Shown here: piece after piece, positions 17,721 to 27,251 of the stretch
How the letters are laid out: each line of letters begins with the position of its first letter
How positions within the stretch are numbered: the first letter of the stretch is position 1
Origin: Bordetella ansorpii
GTDB lineage: Bacteria; Pseudomonadota; Gammaproteobacteria; Burkholderiales; Burkholderiaceae_B
DNA length: 64,000 nt
Direction: 5' to 3'
Assembly: GCF_900078705.1 (NCBI RefSeq)
Contig: NZ_FKIF01000009.1
Location: 248,001-312,000 of the forward strand
The notes under the pieces: generated by a model
Told to the model about the DNA's origin: nothing
Database searches by the model: none
What the model saw: only the letters and a program-made list of their open reading frames with translations
Position numbers and translations under genes: made by a program

Positions 17721-17802
17721 GCGTGCGTGGTGCGGGAAGTGCCGCGCAGGCGTGGGGCACGGCAGCCATCGTAGCAGGGCCTGAAACCTCGCGGCACGAC
17801 GA

Positions 17803-19050
17803 TCAGGCCGCGTCAGCCCCCGGCTTGCGCTGTTCTTCCCACTTGGCGATCACCGCCGTGGCCACGCTGTTGCCGATCACGTTGGTCATCGTGCGGCCCA
17901 TGTCCAGCAACTGGTCGATGGCCAGGATCAGCGCGATCCCCGCCGCCGGCAGGTGGAACATCGGCGCCACCGCCGCCACGACCACCACGGCGCCGCGCGG
18001 CACGCTGGCCATGCCCTTGCTGCTGATCATCAGGATCAGCAGCATGGTGACCTGCTGCGGCACCGACATCTCCACGCCGAACGCCTGAGCGATGAAAATG
18101 GCCGCGAACGCCTGATACAGCATCGAGCCGTCCAGGTTGAAGGCATAGCCCAGGGGCAGCGTGAAGCCCACCACCTTCTTGTCCACGCCGTACTCTTCCA
18201 GTTTCTCGGTCAGGCGCGGGAAGGCGGCTTCGCTGCTGGCAGTCGAGAAGGCGATCATCGCCGGTTCGCGGATCGTCTTCAGCAGCGTAAGGATCTTCGA
18301 ACCCAGGAAGGCCCAGCCCACCGCGAACAGCACGAGCCACAGCAGCACCAAAGCCAGATAGAACGAGCCCAGCAGCTTGCCGTAGGTAAACAGCACGTCC
18401 AGGCCGCGCACCGCCACCACCGACGCAATGGCGCCGAACACGCCGAACGGCGCGAAGCGCATCACATAGTCCGTCAGGCGCAGCATCACCGGCACCATGC
18501 CGTCGACCACGTTGACCACATAGGCGACCTTGGGATCGCGCTTCAGTGCACTGAGCGCCAGGCCCATGAACACCGAGAACACCAGGATCTGCAGGATGTC
18601 GTTGCGCGCCATCGCGTCCAGCACGCTGGTCGGGAAAGCATGCGTGATGACGTCCTTCACGTTCAGGCCCGAGGTGTTCAAGCCCGTGGTCACTTCCGAG
18701 GCGGGCGCCGTCAGGTTCAGGCCCGCGCCCGGCGCCGTCACGTTCGCCATCACCAGGCCGATGCCCAGCGAGACCAGCGACGCGCAGACGAACCACAGCA
18801 CCGACCGCAAGCCGATCCGCCCCACCTCGCCGCCGCTGTCCAGTCCGGCCAGGCCGGACACCAGCGTGGCGAACACCAGCGGCGCGATGATCATCTTGAT
18901 CAGGCGCAGGAAGATGTCGGTGATGATGGAAAAGTAGCCGGCAACTTCCTTGAGCTGCGCGGCGCCGGTAATGCTGACGTGGCATGCGTAGCCGACGGCG
19001 ACACCCAGGAGCATGGCGATGGCGATGCTCAGGGTCAGGCGGTTCTTCAT
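17803..19050 (-). CDS. dicarboxylate/amino acid:cation symporter (DAACS)
   Basis: A 415-residue inner-membrane transporter of the GltP/DctA family. It has about eight hydrophobic helices, with typical blocks FLRLIKMIIAPLVFATLVSG near residue 50, FSTASSEAAFPRLTEKLEEY around 270, and the re-entrant region YAFNLDGSMLYQAFAAIFIA. The family moves glutamate, aspartate or C4-dicarboxylates with H+ or Na+. ATG 19050 begins the signal-anchor-like first helix; the longer frame from 19269 adds non-homologous sequence. It is the first gene after tRNA-Leu(GAG) on this strand. Confidence 0.92.
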   Translation of the reverse strand: MKNRLTLSIAIAMLLGVAVGYACHVSITGAAQLKEVAGYFSIITDIFLRLIKMIIAPLVFATLVSGLAGLDSGGEVGRIGLRSVLWFVCASLVSLGIGLVMANVTAPGAGLNLTAPASEVTTGLNTSGLNVKDVITHAFPTSVLDAMARNDILQILVFSVFMGLALSALKRDPKVAYVVNVVDGMVPVMLRLTDYVMRFAPFGVFGAIASVVAVRGLDVLFTYGKLLGSFYLALVLLWLVLFAVGWAFLGSKILTLLKTIREPAMIAFSTASSEAAFPRLTEKLEEYGVDKKVVGFTLPLGYAFNLDGSMLYQAFAAIFIAQAFGVEMSVPQQVTMLLILMISSKGMASVPRGAVVVVAAVAPMFHLPAAGIALILAIDQLLDMGRTMTNVIGNSVATAVIAKWEEQRKPGADAA

Positions 19051-19360
19051 GGCGGATGATTCCTCATGGCGGCGCGCGGGCTCGTGGCGGGGCGCGTCCA
19101 GTGGTGCGGAGAAGGCGGCTGCCGTCCGCCGGGGAGCAGCACGGCGGGGCGAGCAGGTACAAAAAATGGGCAGATGGGTGCGTATTTTGTGTATGCACCG
19201 GTGCCCGGAGGGCGAATCATACGGGAAAACCCTTGGCGCGTTCGAGGGCCGCCGATGAGGCCGCATCATTTGCGGCCCGTCTTGAGTATGTGGCCGAAGA
19301 CATACTCAAAGCCCCAGTCAAACGCAGTGGATGCTGGAGGACAAACTGGGACGTCAGGCG
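19051..19360. other. intergenic upstream of symporter
   Basis: About 310 bases without a convincing gene. It holds an AT-rich stretch at 19160-19200 that probably contains the symporter promoter and an imperfect dyad (listed separately). Short frames here read through arginine/glycine-rich nonsense. Confidence 0.4.
19177..19199. promoter_or_regulatory. imperfect dyad upstream of symporter
   Basis: GGTGCGTA and TATGCACC, separated by TTTTGTG, form an 8-bp dyad with one mismatch about 130 bases upstream of the symporter start, within an AT-rich segment. It is a candidate repressor or activator site. Confidence 0.35.
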
Positions 19361-19397
19361 ACAAAAAGCCCGCATCCTCATAGGAGAAATGCGGGCT
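19361..19397 (-). terminator. rho-independent terminator of tRNA-Leu(GAG)
   Basis: On the minus strand, AGCCCGCAT pairs perfectly with ATGCGGGCT (9 bp, 13-base loop) and is followed by TTTTTGT. It lies 36 bases beyond the tRNA 3' end. Confidence 0.8.
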
Positions 19398-19432
19398 CTT
19401 GGTACTCCCGGGGACAACCCCGGACAAATTCT

Positions 19433-19517
19433 TGGTGCCGACGGCGAGACTCGAACTCGCACAGCTTTCGCCACTACCCCCTCAAGATAGCGTGTCTACC
19501 AATTTCACCACGTCGGC
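19433..19517 (-). tRNA. tRNA-Leu (anticodon GAG)
   Basis: An 85-base tRNA on the minus strand. The acceptor GCCGACG pairs with CGTCGGC, and A-CCA is encoded. The anticodon stem CTATC/GGTAG holds the loop TTGAGGG with anticodon GAG. There is a long variable arm as in class II tRNAs, and the T-arm is GCGAGTTCGAGTCTCGC. In related genomes this tRNA usually follows secG and precedes nuoA; here secG is more than 6 kb away. Confidence 0.97.
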
Positions 19518-19778
19518 ATCTTGCACTTCATCTTTCGAACCCATACCGCGGCGGCTATCGGGCTCAGAAGACTTCCTGGCCGCATGTGCTGAGGCTGCAC
19601 TTTGCCAAGGAAGTCGGAAATTCTAGCATGAGTCTGTATCAGCATTCAAATGGGACGCCCCGGGGCCGGCAGCGGCTGTTGTAACCAGGCACAGGCCGAA
19701 CCTGGACGCTCTCCCCCGCGCAAGACCGAGGCTCCAGGCACGCTACCAGCAGCCCCAACAAAGCCCCGCCCCAGCCCC

Positions 19779-21536
19779 TCAAGACCCCTGCTTCTTCGCC
19801 ATGTTCCCCAGAATCAGATCCCGGCCGGCAAAGATCCCCCCGGTCGTCTCCAGCACCAACCGTTCCGCATCCCGCCGCCGCACCTCGTCCAGATATTCCT
19901 GCGCTTCCTCCTCGGTGGCCCCCAGCCGCAGCACCGCCTCGCGCCCCATCGCCATCCCCGACTCGAACGTCTCGCGGACCACAAAATCGGCATCGTGCTT
20001 GATCAGTTCCACCGCATGCTCCCGGTCCCACGCCCGCACCAGAATCTCGGTATGCGGGTTGACCTCCTGCACGTTCTCGACAATCCGCGTAGCCGCCACC
20101 TTGTCATCCACGCAGATCAGGATCAACCGGGCCTTATCAATCCCCGCCGCATGCAGCACATCCGGCCGCACCCCGTCGCCGTAGTACACCTTGAACCCAT
20201 ACTTCTCGGCATTGCGGATCACTTCGGGATCGTTGTCGATGATGGAAATATCCGCCCCACTGGCCAGCAGGCCCTGGCTGGCGATCTGCCCCACGCGGCC
20301 AAAACCCACGATCAGCACGCAGCCCTTCAGGTCCTGGGCACGGTCCACGCCATCCATCGACGGCGCTTCCTTGCGCGCCATGCGCTTCTGAGCGATCACG
20401 GCCAGCGGCGTCAGCACCATGGACAGCACGATGATCGCCGTCATGTTGGCATTGACCTGCGCGTCGATCACGCCCCCATGCGCAGCCGCCTGATACAGCA
20501 CGAAAGCGAACTCGCCGCCCTGCGCCATCAAAATGGCGCGATCCGACGCCTCGCCGCGCGAACTCTTCAGCAGACGCGCCACCCCGTAGATGCACAGCGC
20601 CTTCACCACCATCATCGCGACCACGCCGGCGCAGATCAGCATCCAGTTGGCATAGACCACATCCAGCCGCAGCGACAGGCCCACCGCCAGGAAGAACAGC
20701 CCCAGCAGCAGCCCCCGGAACGGCTCGATGTCGGCCTCCAACTGATGGCGGAAGCTGGACTCGGACAGCAGCACGCCCGCGATGAAGGCGCCCATGGCCA
20801 TGGACAGATTGCTTTTCTCCATCAACACGGCCGCGCCCAGCACCACCAGCAGGGCGGCGGCCGTCATCACCTCGCGCGCCCTGGCGCGGGCCAGGATGCG
20901 GAACAGGGGGTTGAGCAGCCACAGGCCCGCCGCGACCAGCGCGGCGAGGGCGCCGGCGGCGACGCCGATGTTCTGCAGCACGGCGGCGGGCTCGCGCGGC
21001 CCGGCGCCTGCCGGGGCCAGGAAGGCCACGATGGCCAGCAGCGGCACGATCAGCAGATCCTCGAACAGCAGCACCGAGACGATGCGCTGGCCGCCCGGCT
21101 GGGCGATGTCGCCGCGCTCGTTCAGGATCTGCACGACGATGGCGGTGGACGTCAGCACGAAGCCCATCGCCGACACGAAAGACACCGCCAGCGGAAAACC
21201 GAAGGCCAGGCCCACGCCCGTCAGCAACAGGCCACAGACAAGGATCTGCGCGCTGCCCAGGCCGAAGATCTGCCGCCGCAGGCCCCACAGATGCGAGGGC
21301 CGCATCTCCAGGCCGATGATGAACAGGAACATCACCACACCCAGCTCGGCCACGTGCAGCAAGGTGCCGTCGTCGCGGATCAGCCCCAGGCCGAAGGGAC
21401 CGATCACCAGCCCGGCCACCAGATACCCCAACACCGAGCCCAGCCCCAGCTTGCGGAACAGCGGCACCGCGACCACCGCCGCCCCCAGCAGGGTCAGCAC
21501 CTGCTCCAAACCACCTGCCCCGGATTCCACTGCCAT
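19779..21536 (-). CDS. CPA2 monovalent cation:proton antiporter (KefB/KefC-like)
   Basis: A 585-residue membrane protein. The first about 385 residues form a Na+/H+ exchanger domain with some twelve helices (GYLVAGLVIGPFGLGLI, MFLFIIGLEMRPSHLWGLR). A cytosolic RCK/TrkA-N domain begins at GCVLIVGFGRVGQIASQGL and binds nucleotide, and a short RCK-C-like tail follows. This is the architecture of glutathione-gated K+ efflux systems KefB/KefC and YbaL. No KefF/KefG accessory gene is adjacent. ATG 21536 follows AGGAAAGG by about 9 bases. Confidence 0.9.
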   Translation of the reverse strand: MAVESGAGGLEQVLTLLGAAVVAVPLFRKLGLGSVLGYLVAGLVIGPFGLGLIRDDGTLLHVAELGVVMFLFIIGLEMRPSHLWGLRRQIFGLGSAQILVCGLLLTGVGLAFGFPLAVSFVSAMGFVLTSTAIVVQILNERGDIAQPGGQRIVSVLLFEDLLIVPLLAIVAFLAPAGAGPREPAAVLQNIGVAAGALAALVAAGLWLLNPLFRILARARAREVMTAAALLVVLGAAVLMEKSNLSMAMGAFIAGVLLSESSFRHQLEADIEPFRGLLLGLFFLAVGLSLRLDVVYANWMLICAGVVAMMVVKALCIYGVARLLKSSRGEASDRAILMAQGGEFAFVLYQAAAHGGVIDAQVNANMTAIIVLSMVLTPLAVIAQKRMARKEAPSMDGVDRAQDLKGCVLIVGFGRVGQIASQGLLASGADISIIDNDPEVIRNAEKYGFKVYYGDGVRPDVLHAAGIDKARLILICVDDKVAATRIVENVQEVNPHTEILVRAWDREHAVELIKHDADFVVRETFESGMAMGREAVLRLGATEEEAQEYLDEVRRRDAERLVLETTGGIFAGRDLILGNMAKKQGS

Positions 21537-21606
21537 AGCGCGAGCCTTTCCTGTATGCGTTGTTTGGCCGCATCATAAAGGCTGTTTGAAGACCCGGGCG
21601 TGAAAA

Positions 21607-21631
21607 GGGCCCATACCTTGGTATGAGGCCC
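21607..21631 (-). terminator. rho-independent terminator after ABC binding-protein gene
   Basis: On the minus strand, GGGCC-CATACC pairs with GGTATG-GGCCC (one bulge, AA loop), followed by TTTTCA. It lies 41 bases after the stop of the binding-protein gene and before the antiporter. Confidence 0.7.
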
Positions 21632-21671
21632 GCCGCGTCGATCGTTCAGCGGGCATGCCCCCGCCTGGCCA

Positions 21672-22700
21672 TCATCCCTTGAACGTCTTGTTCCACGCAT
21701 CCAGGATCGACGCCTGGTTCTGCTGCAGATAATCCAGGTCCAGTTGCATCATGCGCTCGCGCTGCTGGGCAGAGAAATTGATCTCGCGGTCCAGCTCTTC
21801 CGGCAGCTTCACGTCGTCCACGGTGGGCAGATAGCCCATCTTGGTAGCGAAGGCCGCCTGCGCGCTGGGCGACAGCATCGCGTCCAGATACCCGTAGGCC
21901 AGTTCCTTCTGGCGCGTGTTGGCCGGCACGGCGGCTTCATACGACGTCGGGATACCCCCTTCGCTGGGCACCACCCGCGCCACGGGCACGCCCTGCTTGC
22001 GCCACATGTAGGCGCGCGCCGCCGCAATGATGGTGAACCAGATGTCGCCCGACTTCAGCGCCACGGCCACGGCCTCGGTGGACGGCAGTACCTTGGCGTC
22101 CAGCGCCTTCATCTCGTCCAGCTTGGCCTGGGCGGGCGCGAAGTTGTTCATCGAGCCGCCGCCCACGATGGCGGCGATGGCGGTGTTGGTCGTGTACTGG
22201 AAATCGCACAGGCCCACGCGGCCACGCCATTTCGGGTCCCACAGATCGGCGAACGACGTGGGGGGCGTCTTCACCATGTCGGTGTTGTAGACGATGACGT
22301 AGGCCGAATAGATATGGGGGATCGAGTGCGGCTTCTTCAGGAAGGGCAGCACGTGGCGGGTGCGCGCCACGGTGTCTTCGTTCACGGGCGCCAGCGCGTT
22401 CATGCCGGCGGCGGCGTGGATGTCGAAGTCGGCCAGGCAGGCCACGTCCATGCTGCCGCGGCGCGAATTGCGTTCGGCCAGCAGCTTGGCGCGGCGCTGC
22501 ATCGGAGCGCCGATGGACTGGACGACTTCGATGCCCTTGGGCTGCATCAGCGCATCGTCCACGGCCGCCTTCAGGATATTGCCGAAGTCGCCGCCCCACG
22601 TGCCCACCACCAGTTGCTGGCGGGCGGCGAAGGACAGCCCGGGAAAGGCCGCGCCAGCCATGGCGGCGCAAAGCAGTTGACGGCGAGTCAGGTGAGGCAT
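21672..22700 (-). CDS. extracellular solute-binding protein (ABC, PotD-like)
   Basis: A 342-residue periplasmic binding protein. The leader HLTRRQLLCAAMAGAAFPGL has the twin-arginine pattern. The mature part, starting RQQLVVGTWGGDFGNILK, matches the spermidine/putrescine-type family (SBP_bac), with SFADLWDPKWRGRVGL as hallmark. No permease or ATPase gene is adjacent, so the partners must be elsewhere or the protein is an orphan. ATG 22700 is preceded by GGAG. It lies 47 bases after the CocE hydrolase in the same direction, so the two probably form one transcript. Confidence 0.88.
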   Translation of the reverse strand: MPHLTRRQLLCAAMAGAAFPGLSFAARQQLVVGTWGGDFGNILKAAVDDALMQPKGIEVVQSIGAPMQRRAKLLAERNSRRGSMDVACLADFDIHAAAGMNALAPVNEDTVARTRHVLPFLKKPHSIPHIYSAYVIVYNTDMVKTPPTSFADLWDPKWRGRVGLCDFQYTTNTAIAAIVGGGSMNNFAPAQAKLDEMKALDAKVLPSTEAVAVALKSGDIWFTIIAAARAYMWRKQGVPVARVVPSEGGIPTSYEAAVPANTRQKELAYGYLDAMLSPSAQAAFATKMGYLPTVDDVKLPEELDREINFSAQQRERMMQLDLDYLQQNQASILDAWNKTFKG

Positions 22701-22747
22701 GTCGGATCTCCGGTCTTCAGGGGCAACGATTCAGAAAGCGAAAAGGG

Positions 22748-24592
22748 TCAGGCCGGCTTGCGCAGCGGCAGCAAGAGGCGGGAGTCCTGGCCGGGCCCGC
22801 GATGCACGGTCAGCCTGGGCGGACGGCCATGCGGGATCTGGCCGCAGTGGTCGGCATCGGCGCCCGCCAGCGACACGCGGATGCGGCTGCCCGGCGAGAA
22901 ACGCCAGGCCACGGGCAGCAGGGCGAAGCGGATCAGTTCGGCCTGGCCCGGCACCAGCGGACGGGCATCCTCGCGGCGGAAGGTGCGGAACGGCCACGAG
23001 GTGCGGAACATCGGTGGGCATGGCGCTTCCTTGCGATGCAGCGCGCGCAGCAGGCCCTCGGTCACGTAGCGCTCGCGGCCATCGGCCTCGATCTCGGTCA
23101 GGTAGACGAACAGCGCGGCATCGGGTTCGCTGCTGGACAGGTGCAGCTCGATCACCGCATGGCCAGCCAGCTCGGCGGCGCTGTCCAGCGGGGCCGAGGT
23201 GTAGCTCAGCAGCTTGCCGGTGCGGCCCTGCCAGTCCGGGTAGTACTCGGTGCTGTTGATGGCCGCGATACGCTCGTAGCGCGTGCCGTGGCCCGTGCCC
23301 CACGTGAAATCGACCTGATAGTCGTCCGAGCCCTCGGCCTGGGACGGCTGGGCCTCCAGACGGCCCTCGCCGTTCAGGTGCAGTTCGGTCTGCTCCCACT
23401 GCGGCGGCCATTGTTCCGCGCCACGCCAGGCCTGCGCATGCAGGCTGAAGTAATGCACGGGCGCCTCGTTCTGCAGGCCGGTGTCGCGGCCCATCAGGTA
23501 ATGGTCGAAGAAGCGCAGGATCTCGGCCAGCCAGGGGAAGTCGGGCGATTCGGCTTTGCGCCACGGCGACACGTCGATACGCGCGCCGTGATCCCACGGC
23601 CCCAGCAGCAGATGGCGCGGATTCTTCGACAACGTCAGGAAACGGGCGATGGCGCCATTGGCGTAGCCCGCGCCGTCCATCCAGCCCGACACCGACAGGA
23701 TCGCCACGTCTTCGCGCGTGCCTTCGGCCACGGCATAGGGGCTGAACGAGGCCGAGCTGAAGGTCGGGTCGTACGGCAGCGCTTCCTCGCGGAAGCGGAA
23801 TTCCGGCATGAACTCGGTCTGGCGGAAGTTGCCCAGGTGCTCGCGCACGGCCTGCCGCACCAGCGTGCCGTCCGCGTCTTCGTCCACCGGCTGCGGGCCA
23901 CGGAAATCCGGATTGGCGTAGTACACGAAGCGCGACAGCATCTCGCGGCGGTCGTGGTCCATGGCCACCATCAGGTCGTCATAGCTTTGCGTCAGCGCCT
24001 TGAGCTGGATGCCACCGGGGAAATAGTTGTCGATGTAGGTGTCCCACACCGAGAACAGCGGCGCGATGGCCTTTACCGCGGGGTGGCCCGTGCTGGCCAG
24101 GAAATCGGAGGCGGCGCCCAGATAGGACACGCCCGTGGCGCCCAGCACGCCGTCGGACCACGGCTGTGCGACCACCCAATCGGCCACCTCGCGGCTGTCC
24201 TCGCGCTCGCGCGGCGAGCGGAAGCTGTCGCGCGTGCCGAAGCTGGCGCCGGTGCCGCGCACGTCGATCACGATCACGGCATAGCCACGCGGCACGAAGT
24301 AATCGCGGAACTTGCCGGTGTTGGGATTGTTCTCGCCCGCGGCGCCCTCGGCCATCTTGAAACGGCGGTAGTAAGGCGTGAAGAACAGCAGCGTCGGCAA
24401 CTTCGCCGGGGGCTCGCGTCCTTCATGGGCTTGCGGCAGGTAGACGTCGATCGCCAGGCGGCAGCCGTCGCGCATCGTCAGATACCGCGATTGCGGCGCG
24501 GCGGGCAAGGCGAACTCGGGGGGACGCGATTGCGCATATTGCTGGGGCGACACCGTCCAGGCGTCGTCGGACACGATGGCTTCTGCGGACAT
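22748..24592 (-). CDS. CocE/NonD family serine hydrolase
   Basis: A 614-residue hydrolase of the X-Pro dipeptidyl-peptidase/cocaine-esterase type. The N-terminal alpha/beta hydrolase domain has nucleophile motif GATGVSYLGA (Ser156) after VIVIDVRGTGASFGTRD; the C-terminal third is the jelly-roll domain (DYQVDFTWGTG onward). It cleaves esters or amides with acyl leaving groups; the physiological substrate is unknown. There is no signal peptide. ATG 24592 begins with little upstream ribosome-binding sequence, so the start is moderately sure. It is divergent from the LysR gene, likely its regulator. Confidence 0.85.
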   Translation of the reverse strand: MSAEAIVSDDAWTVSPQQYAQSRPPEFALPAAPQSRYLTMRDGCRLAIDVYLPQAHEGREPPAKLPTLLFFTPYYRRFKMAEGAAGENNPNTGKFRDYFVPRGYAVIVIDVRGTGASFGTRDSFRSPREREDSREVADWVVAQPWSDGVLGATGVSYLGAASDFLASTGHPAVKAIAPLFSVWDTYIDNYFPGGIQLKALTQSYDDLMVAMDHDRREMLSRFVYYANPDFRGPQPVDEDADGTLVRQAVREHLGNFRQTEFMPEFRFREEALPYDPTFSSASFSPYAVAEGTREDVAILSVSGWMDGAGYANGAIARFLTLSKNPRHLLLGPWDHGARIDVSPWRKAESPDFPWLAEILRFFDHYLMGRDTGLQNEAPVHYFSLHAQAWRGAEQWPPQWEQTELHLNGEGRLEAQPSQAEGSDDYQVDFTWGTGHGTRYERIAAINSTEYYPDWQGRTGKLLSYTSAPLDSAAELAGHAVIELHLSSSEPDAALFVYLTEIEADGRERYVTEGLLRALHRKEAPCPPMFRTSWPFRTFRREDARPLVPGQAELIRFALLPVAWRFSPGSRIRVSLAGADADHCGQIPHGRPPRLTVHRGPGQDSRLLLPLRKPA

Positions 24593-24744
24593 GGCACTAC
24601 CGGTGATACGTTGCGGCCGGGCCACATGCCCGCCGATCGACGCATCATCGGCGCGTGCGGCGCCGCGAACCAAATACGCATTGCCGATGCACCCATAGGA
24701 AAAAACGATGGTAGGGGCATGGCCGCCTCGGCAGGCCATTTTTA

Positions 24745-24759
24745 TAGGGGTTATCTCTA
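24745..24759. promoter_or_regulatory. candidate LysR operator
   Basis: TAGGGGTTATCTCTA is a 15-base interrupted dyad (10 of 15 positions symmetric, TAG/CTA ends), as expected of LysR-type sites. It lies between the divergent CocE-hydrolase and LysR genes, within the only AT-rich stretch of that gap. Confidence 0.35.
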
Positions 24760-24835
24760 GTGCATGCGGACCGGTTAAGGCCTAGTCTGGGCCTCTGCAC
24801 TCCCTGCCCATAACACCAGCCTATCCCCCGATCCG

Positions 24836-25768
24836 ATGGACCTGCGGCAACTGCGCTACTACGCCCGCATCGTGGAACTCGAAAGCATCACGGCCGCCGC
24901 CCAGGCGCTGCACGTGGCGCAACCCTCGCTCAGCCAGCACATCGCCAACCTGGAGGCCGAGCTGGACACCGTGCTGCTGCAACGCAGCCCGCTGGGCGTG
25001 CGCCCCACCGATACCGGCCTGGTGCTGTACCAGCACGCCAAGGCCGTGCTGCGGCAGGTGGAGGAAGCCAGCGCGGCGGTCGCGCGCACCCGCGAGACGC
25101 CCTCGGGCCACGTCACCGTGGGTCTGCCCACCAGCACGTCGCGGGTGCTGGCGCTGCCGCTGATCGACCGCGTGGCCCAGGCGCTGCCCGGCGTCACGCT
25201 GGAGCTGATCGAGGCGTCGACCTACAGCCTGGCCGAATCCGTGGCCACGCAACGCCTGGACATGGCCATCGCCATGGAGGTTCGGCCACGCCACGGCATG
25301 CGCACGGTGCCGCTGTTCGCTGAGGAACTGATGCTGGTGGGCTTGCCGATAGAAGCCCGGCAGCAGGCGATCAGCCTGGCCGAGGCGGTGTCGTTGCCGC
25401 TGCTGTTGCCGAGCTTTCCGAATTCGGTGCGGGTGATCGTGGAGCGCGCCTGCTCGGAAGCGGGACTGCCGCTGACGCTGGTGGCCGAGACCAGCGCGGT
25501 GTCCATCCTGCTGACCTGCACGCGGCATGGCCGGGGCTGGACGGTGCTGCCGTGGTCGGCGCTGGCGGAGGGGAATTCGGTGGCGCCCGACATCGTGGGC
25601 ATTCCGATCCTGGACGACACCCTGCGCCGCCGCGCCGCGCTGTGCGTGTCGGCGGCGGCCGAGACCAGCCTGGCCTGCCAGGCGGTGGAACACGCGCTGG
25701 TCAGCCTGGTGCGGGAACTGATCGAGGGAGGCCGATGGCGCGGGGCACGCATGCGGTCCGCGCCATGA
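24836..25768 (+). CDS. LysR-family transcriptional regulator
   Basis: A 310-residue LysR regulator. The N-terminal winged helix is MDLRQLRYYARIVELESITA then LHVAQPSLSQHIANLEAEL (residues 1-60). The effector-binding domain starts near residue 92 (GHVTVGLPTSTSRVLALPL). It resembles Nac-type and aromatic-degradation LysR proteins. It is divergent from the CocE hydrolase and binding-protein genes, which it probably regulates. ATG 24836 directly follows the AT-rich promoter gap. Confidence 0.92.
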   Translation: MDLRQLRYYARIVELESITAAAQALHVAQPSLSQHIANLEAELDTVLLQRSPLGVRPTDTGLVLYQHAKAVLRQVEEASAAVARTRETPSGHVTVGLPTSTSRVLALPLIDRVAQALPGVTLELIEASTYSLAESVATQRLDMAIAMEVRPRHGMRTVPLFAEELMLVGLPIEARQQAISLAEAVSLPLLLPSFPNSVRVIVERACSEAGLPLTLVAETSAVSILLTCTRHGRGWTVLPWSALAEGNSVAPDIVGIPILDDTLRRRAALCVSAAAETSLACQAVEHALVSLVRELIEGGRWRGARMRSAP

Positions 25769-25861
25769 AATGAACCAGCCTGGCGCGATACGGCGCCAGG
25801 CTGTCGGGGTCTTGCGTACCGGCGGCGAACGTGCCGTTCGCGCGCGGGCGAAGCGAGAGAC

Positions 25862-26338
25862 TTACTTGGCCGGGGCCGGGGCCGGGCTTGCCGGCGCGGC
25901 GGGCGTTTCCGCCGGAGCCTTGGGCACCGAGTTGTCGGAAGCGGCCGGAGCAGCCGGAGCCGGCGTGGACGGCGCGGCAGGCACCGAGCCCGCGCCGGGC
26001 ACGGACGACGACGGCGCCGCGCCCCCCGGCACCTGGGGCACCGAACGGTCCTGGTAGTTCTGCATCACGCCGCTTTCGACAGGATTGGCGCTGCCGATGT
26101 GCAGCGAGTGCGTGACGTACGCCAGGCCGGCGGTGGACACGAAGAAGACCACGGCGGCCCACTTGGTGGAACGCGACAGGAAATTGGCCGCGCCAGATGC
26201 GCCGAACAGGCTGCCGGCCGAGCCGGTGCCGAATGCCGACCCCATGTCGGCGCCCTTGCCCTGCTGCAGCAGGACCAGCACGATGATCGACAGGGCCGAC
26301 AGGACCTGGATGATCATCAACACAGTATTGATAGACAT
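25862..26338 (-). CDS. secG: preprotein translocase subunit SecG
   Basis: A 158-residue SecG. The first helix VLMIIQVLSALSIIVLVLLQ is followed by the family hallmark GKGADMGSAFGTGSAGSLFG, and a second helix lies near residues 59-75. It assists SecYEG in protein export. The C-terminal 70 residues are a low-complexity Pro/Ala/Ser extension, common in Bordetella-like SecG and absent from the shorter E. coli protein. It lies 21 bases downstream of tpiA, in one operon. Confidence 0.97.
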   Translation of the reverse strand: MSINTVLMIIQVLSALSIIVLVLLQQGKGADMGSAFGTGSAGSLFGASGAANFLSRSTKWAAVVFFVSTAGLAYVTHSLHIGSANPVESGVMQNYQDRSVPQVPGGAAPSSSVPGAGSVPAAPSTPAPAAPAASDNSVPKAPAETPAAPASPAPAPAK

Positions 26339-26359
26339 GAAAAACTCCGAACGGAAACT

Positions 26360-27106
26360 TTAGGCTGCGGCGATGCGCAGGAATTCATCGGCCACCAGCG
26401 ACGCGCCGCCCACCAGGGCGCCGTCGATGTCGGGCATGGCGAACAGGCTGGCGGCATTGGCCGCCTTGACGCTGCCGCCGTACAAAACTTGAACCTGGGG
26501 CACGCCCAGGCCTTGCAGGGCCACACGGATGGCGCTGTGCACTTCCTGGGCCTGCTCGGGGCTGGCGGTGCGGCCGGTGCCGATGGCCCAGACGGGCTCG
26601 TAGGCCAGCACCATGCGCGCCAGGGCGTCGGCGCCCAGGGCCAGCACGGGAGCCAGTTGGCGCTGGATCACGCCCAGGGTGTTGCCACCCTCGCGCTCGT
26701 CCAGCGACTCGCCCACGCAGACCACCGGGGTGATGCCGGCGGCCAGCGCGGCGGCGGCCTTGTCGGCCACCATCTGGTCGGACTCGCCGTGCAGCGAGCG
26801 GCGCTCGGAGTGGCCCACCAGCGCCCAGGTGCAGCCGAACTCGACCAGCATGGCGGCGGACACTTCGCCCGTGTAGGCGCCCTTGTCGTGCTTGCTGACG
26901 TCCTGCGCGCCCCAGGCGATGGAGCTGCCTTCCAGCAGTTGCTGCACCTGGGCCAGGTACGGAAACGGCACGCAAACCCCGAACTGGCAATGCGCGGCCG
27001 GGTCGGCGGTGCCCAGGGCGTCGAGCAACGCGGCGTTCCCGGCCAGGTTGCCGTGCATCTTCCAGTTGCCCAGCACAAGGCGGGCGCGAGCGTGGGTCGT
27101 GGTCAT
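26360..27106 (-). CDS. tpiA: triosephosphate isomerase
   Basis: A 248-residue TIM barrel interconverting dihydroxyacetone phosphate and glyceraldehyde 3-phosphate. Catalytic residues are visible: Lys16 in LGNWKMHGN, His99 in ALVGHSERR and Glu170 in AYEPVWAIGTG. The phosphate-binding loops VLYGGSVKA and DGALVGGASL are intact. ATG 27106 is the usual family start; a TTG 13 codons upstream is the alternative. Upstream of secG and downstream of the quinone oxidoreductase, as in Bordetella. Confidence 0.97.
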   Translation of the reverse strand: MTTTHARARLVLGNWKMHGNLAGNAALLDALGTADPAAHCQFGVCVPFPYLAQVQQLLEGSSIAWGAQDVSKHDKGAYTGEVSAAMLVEFGCTWALVGHSERRSLHGESDQMVADKAAAALAAGITPVVCVGESLDEREGGNTLGVIQRQLAPVLALGADALARMVLAYEPVWAIGTGRTASPEQAQEVHSAIRVALQGLGVPQVQVLYGGSVKAANAASLFAMPDIDGALVGGASLVADEFLRIAAA

Positions 27107-27251
27107 TGGCGATGGGTTGTCAACGGGTTTGCAATGGGTTTGCAAAAGGATCTTGGGAGGATCTCTGATAGAGGAAGACCGGAAGGGAAAATCCCGGTCA
27201 AACCCAAGATTGTATCCTGTTGACGCGCAACGCGCCTGACCGTTACAGCCT

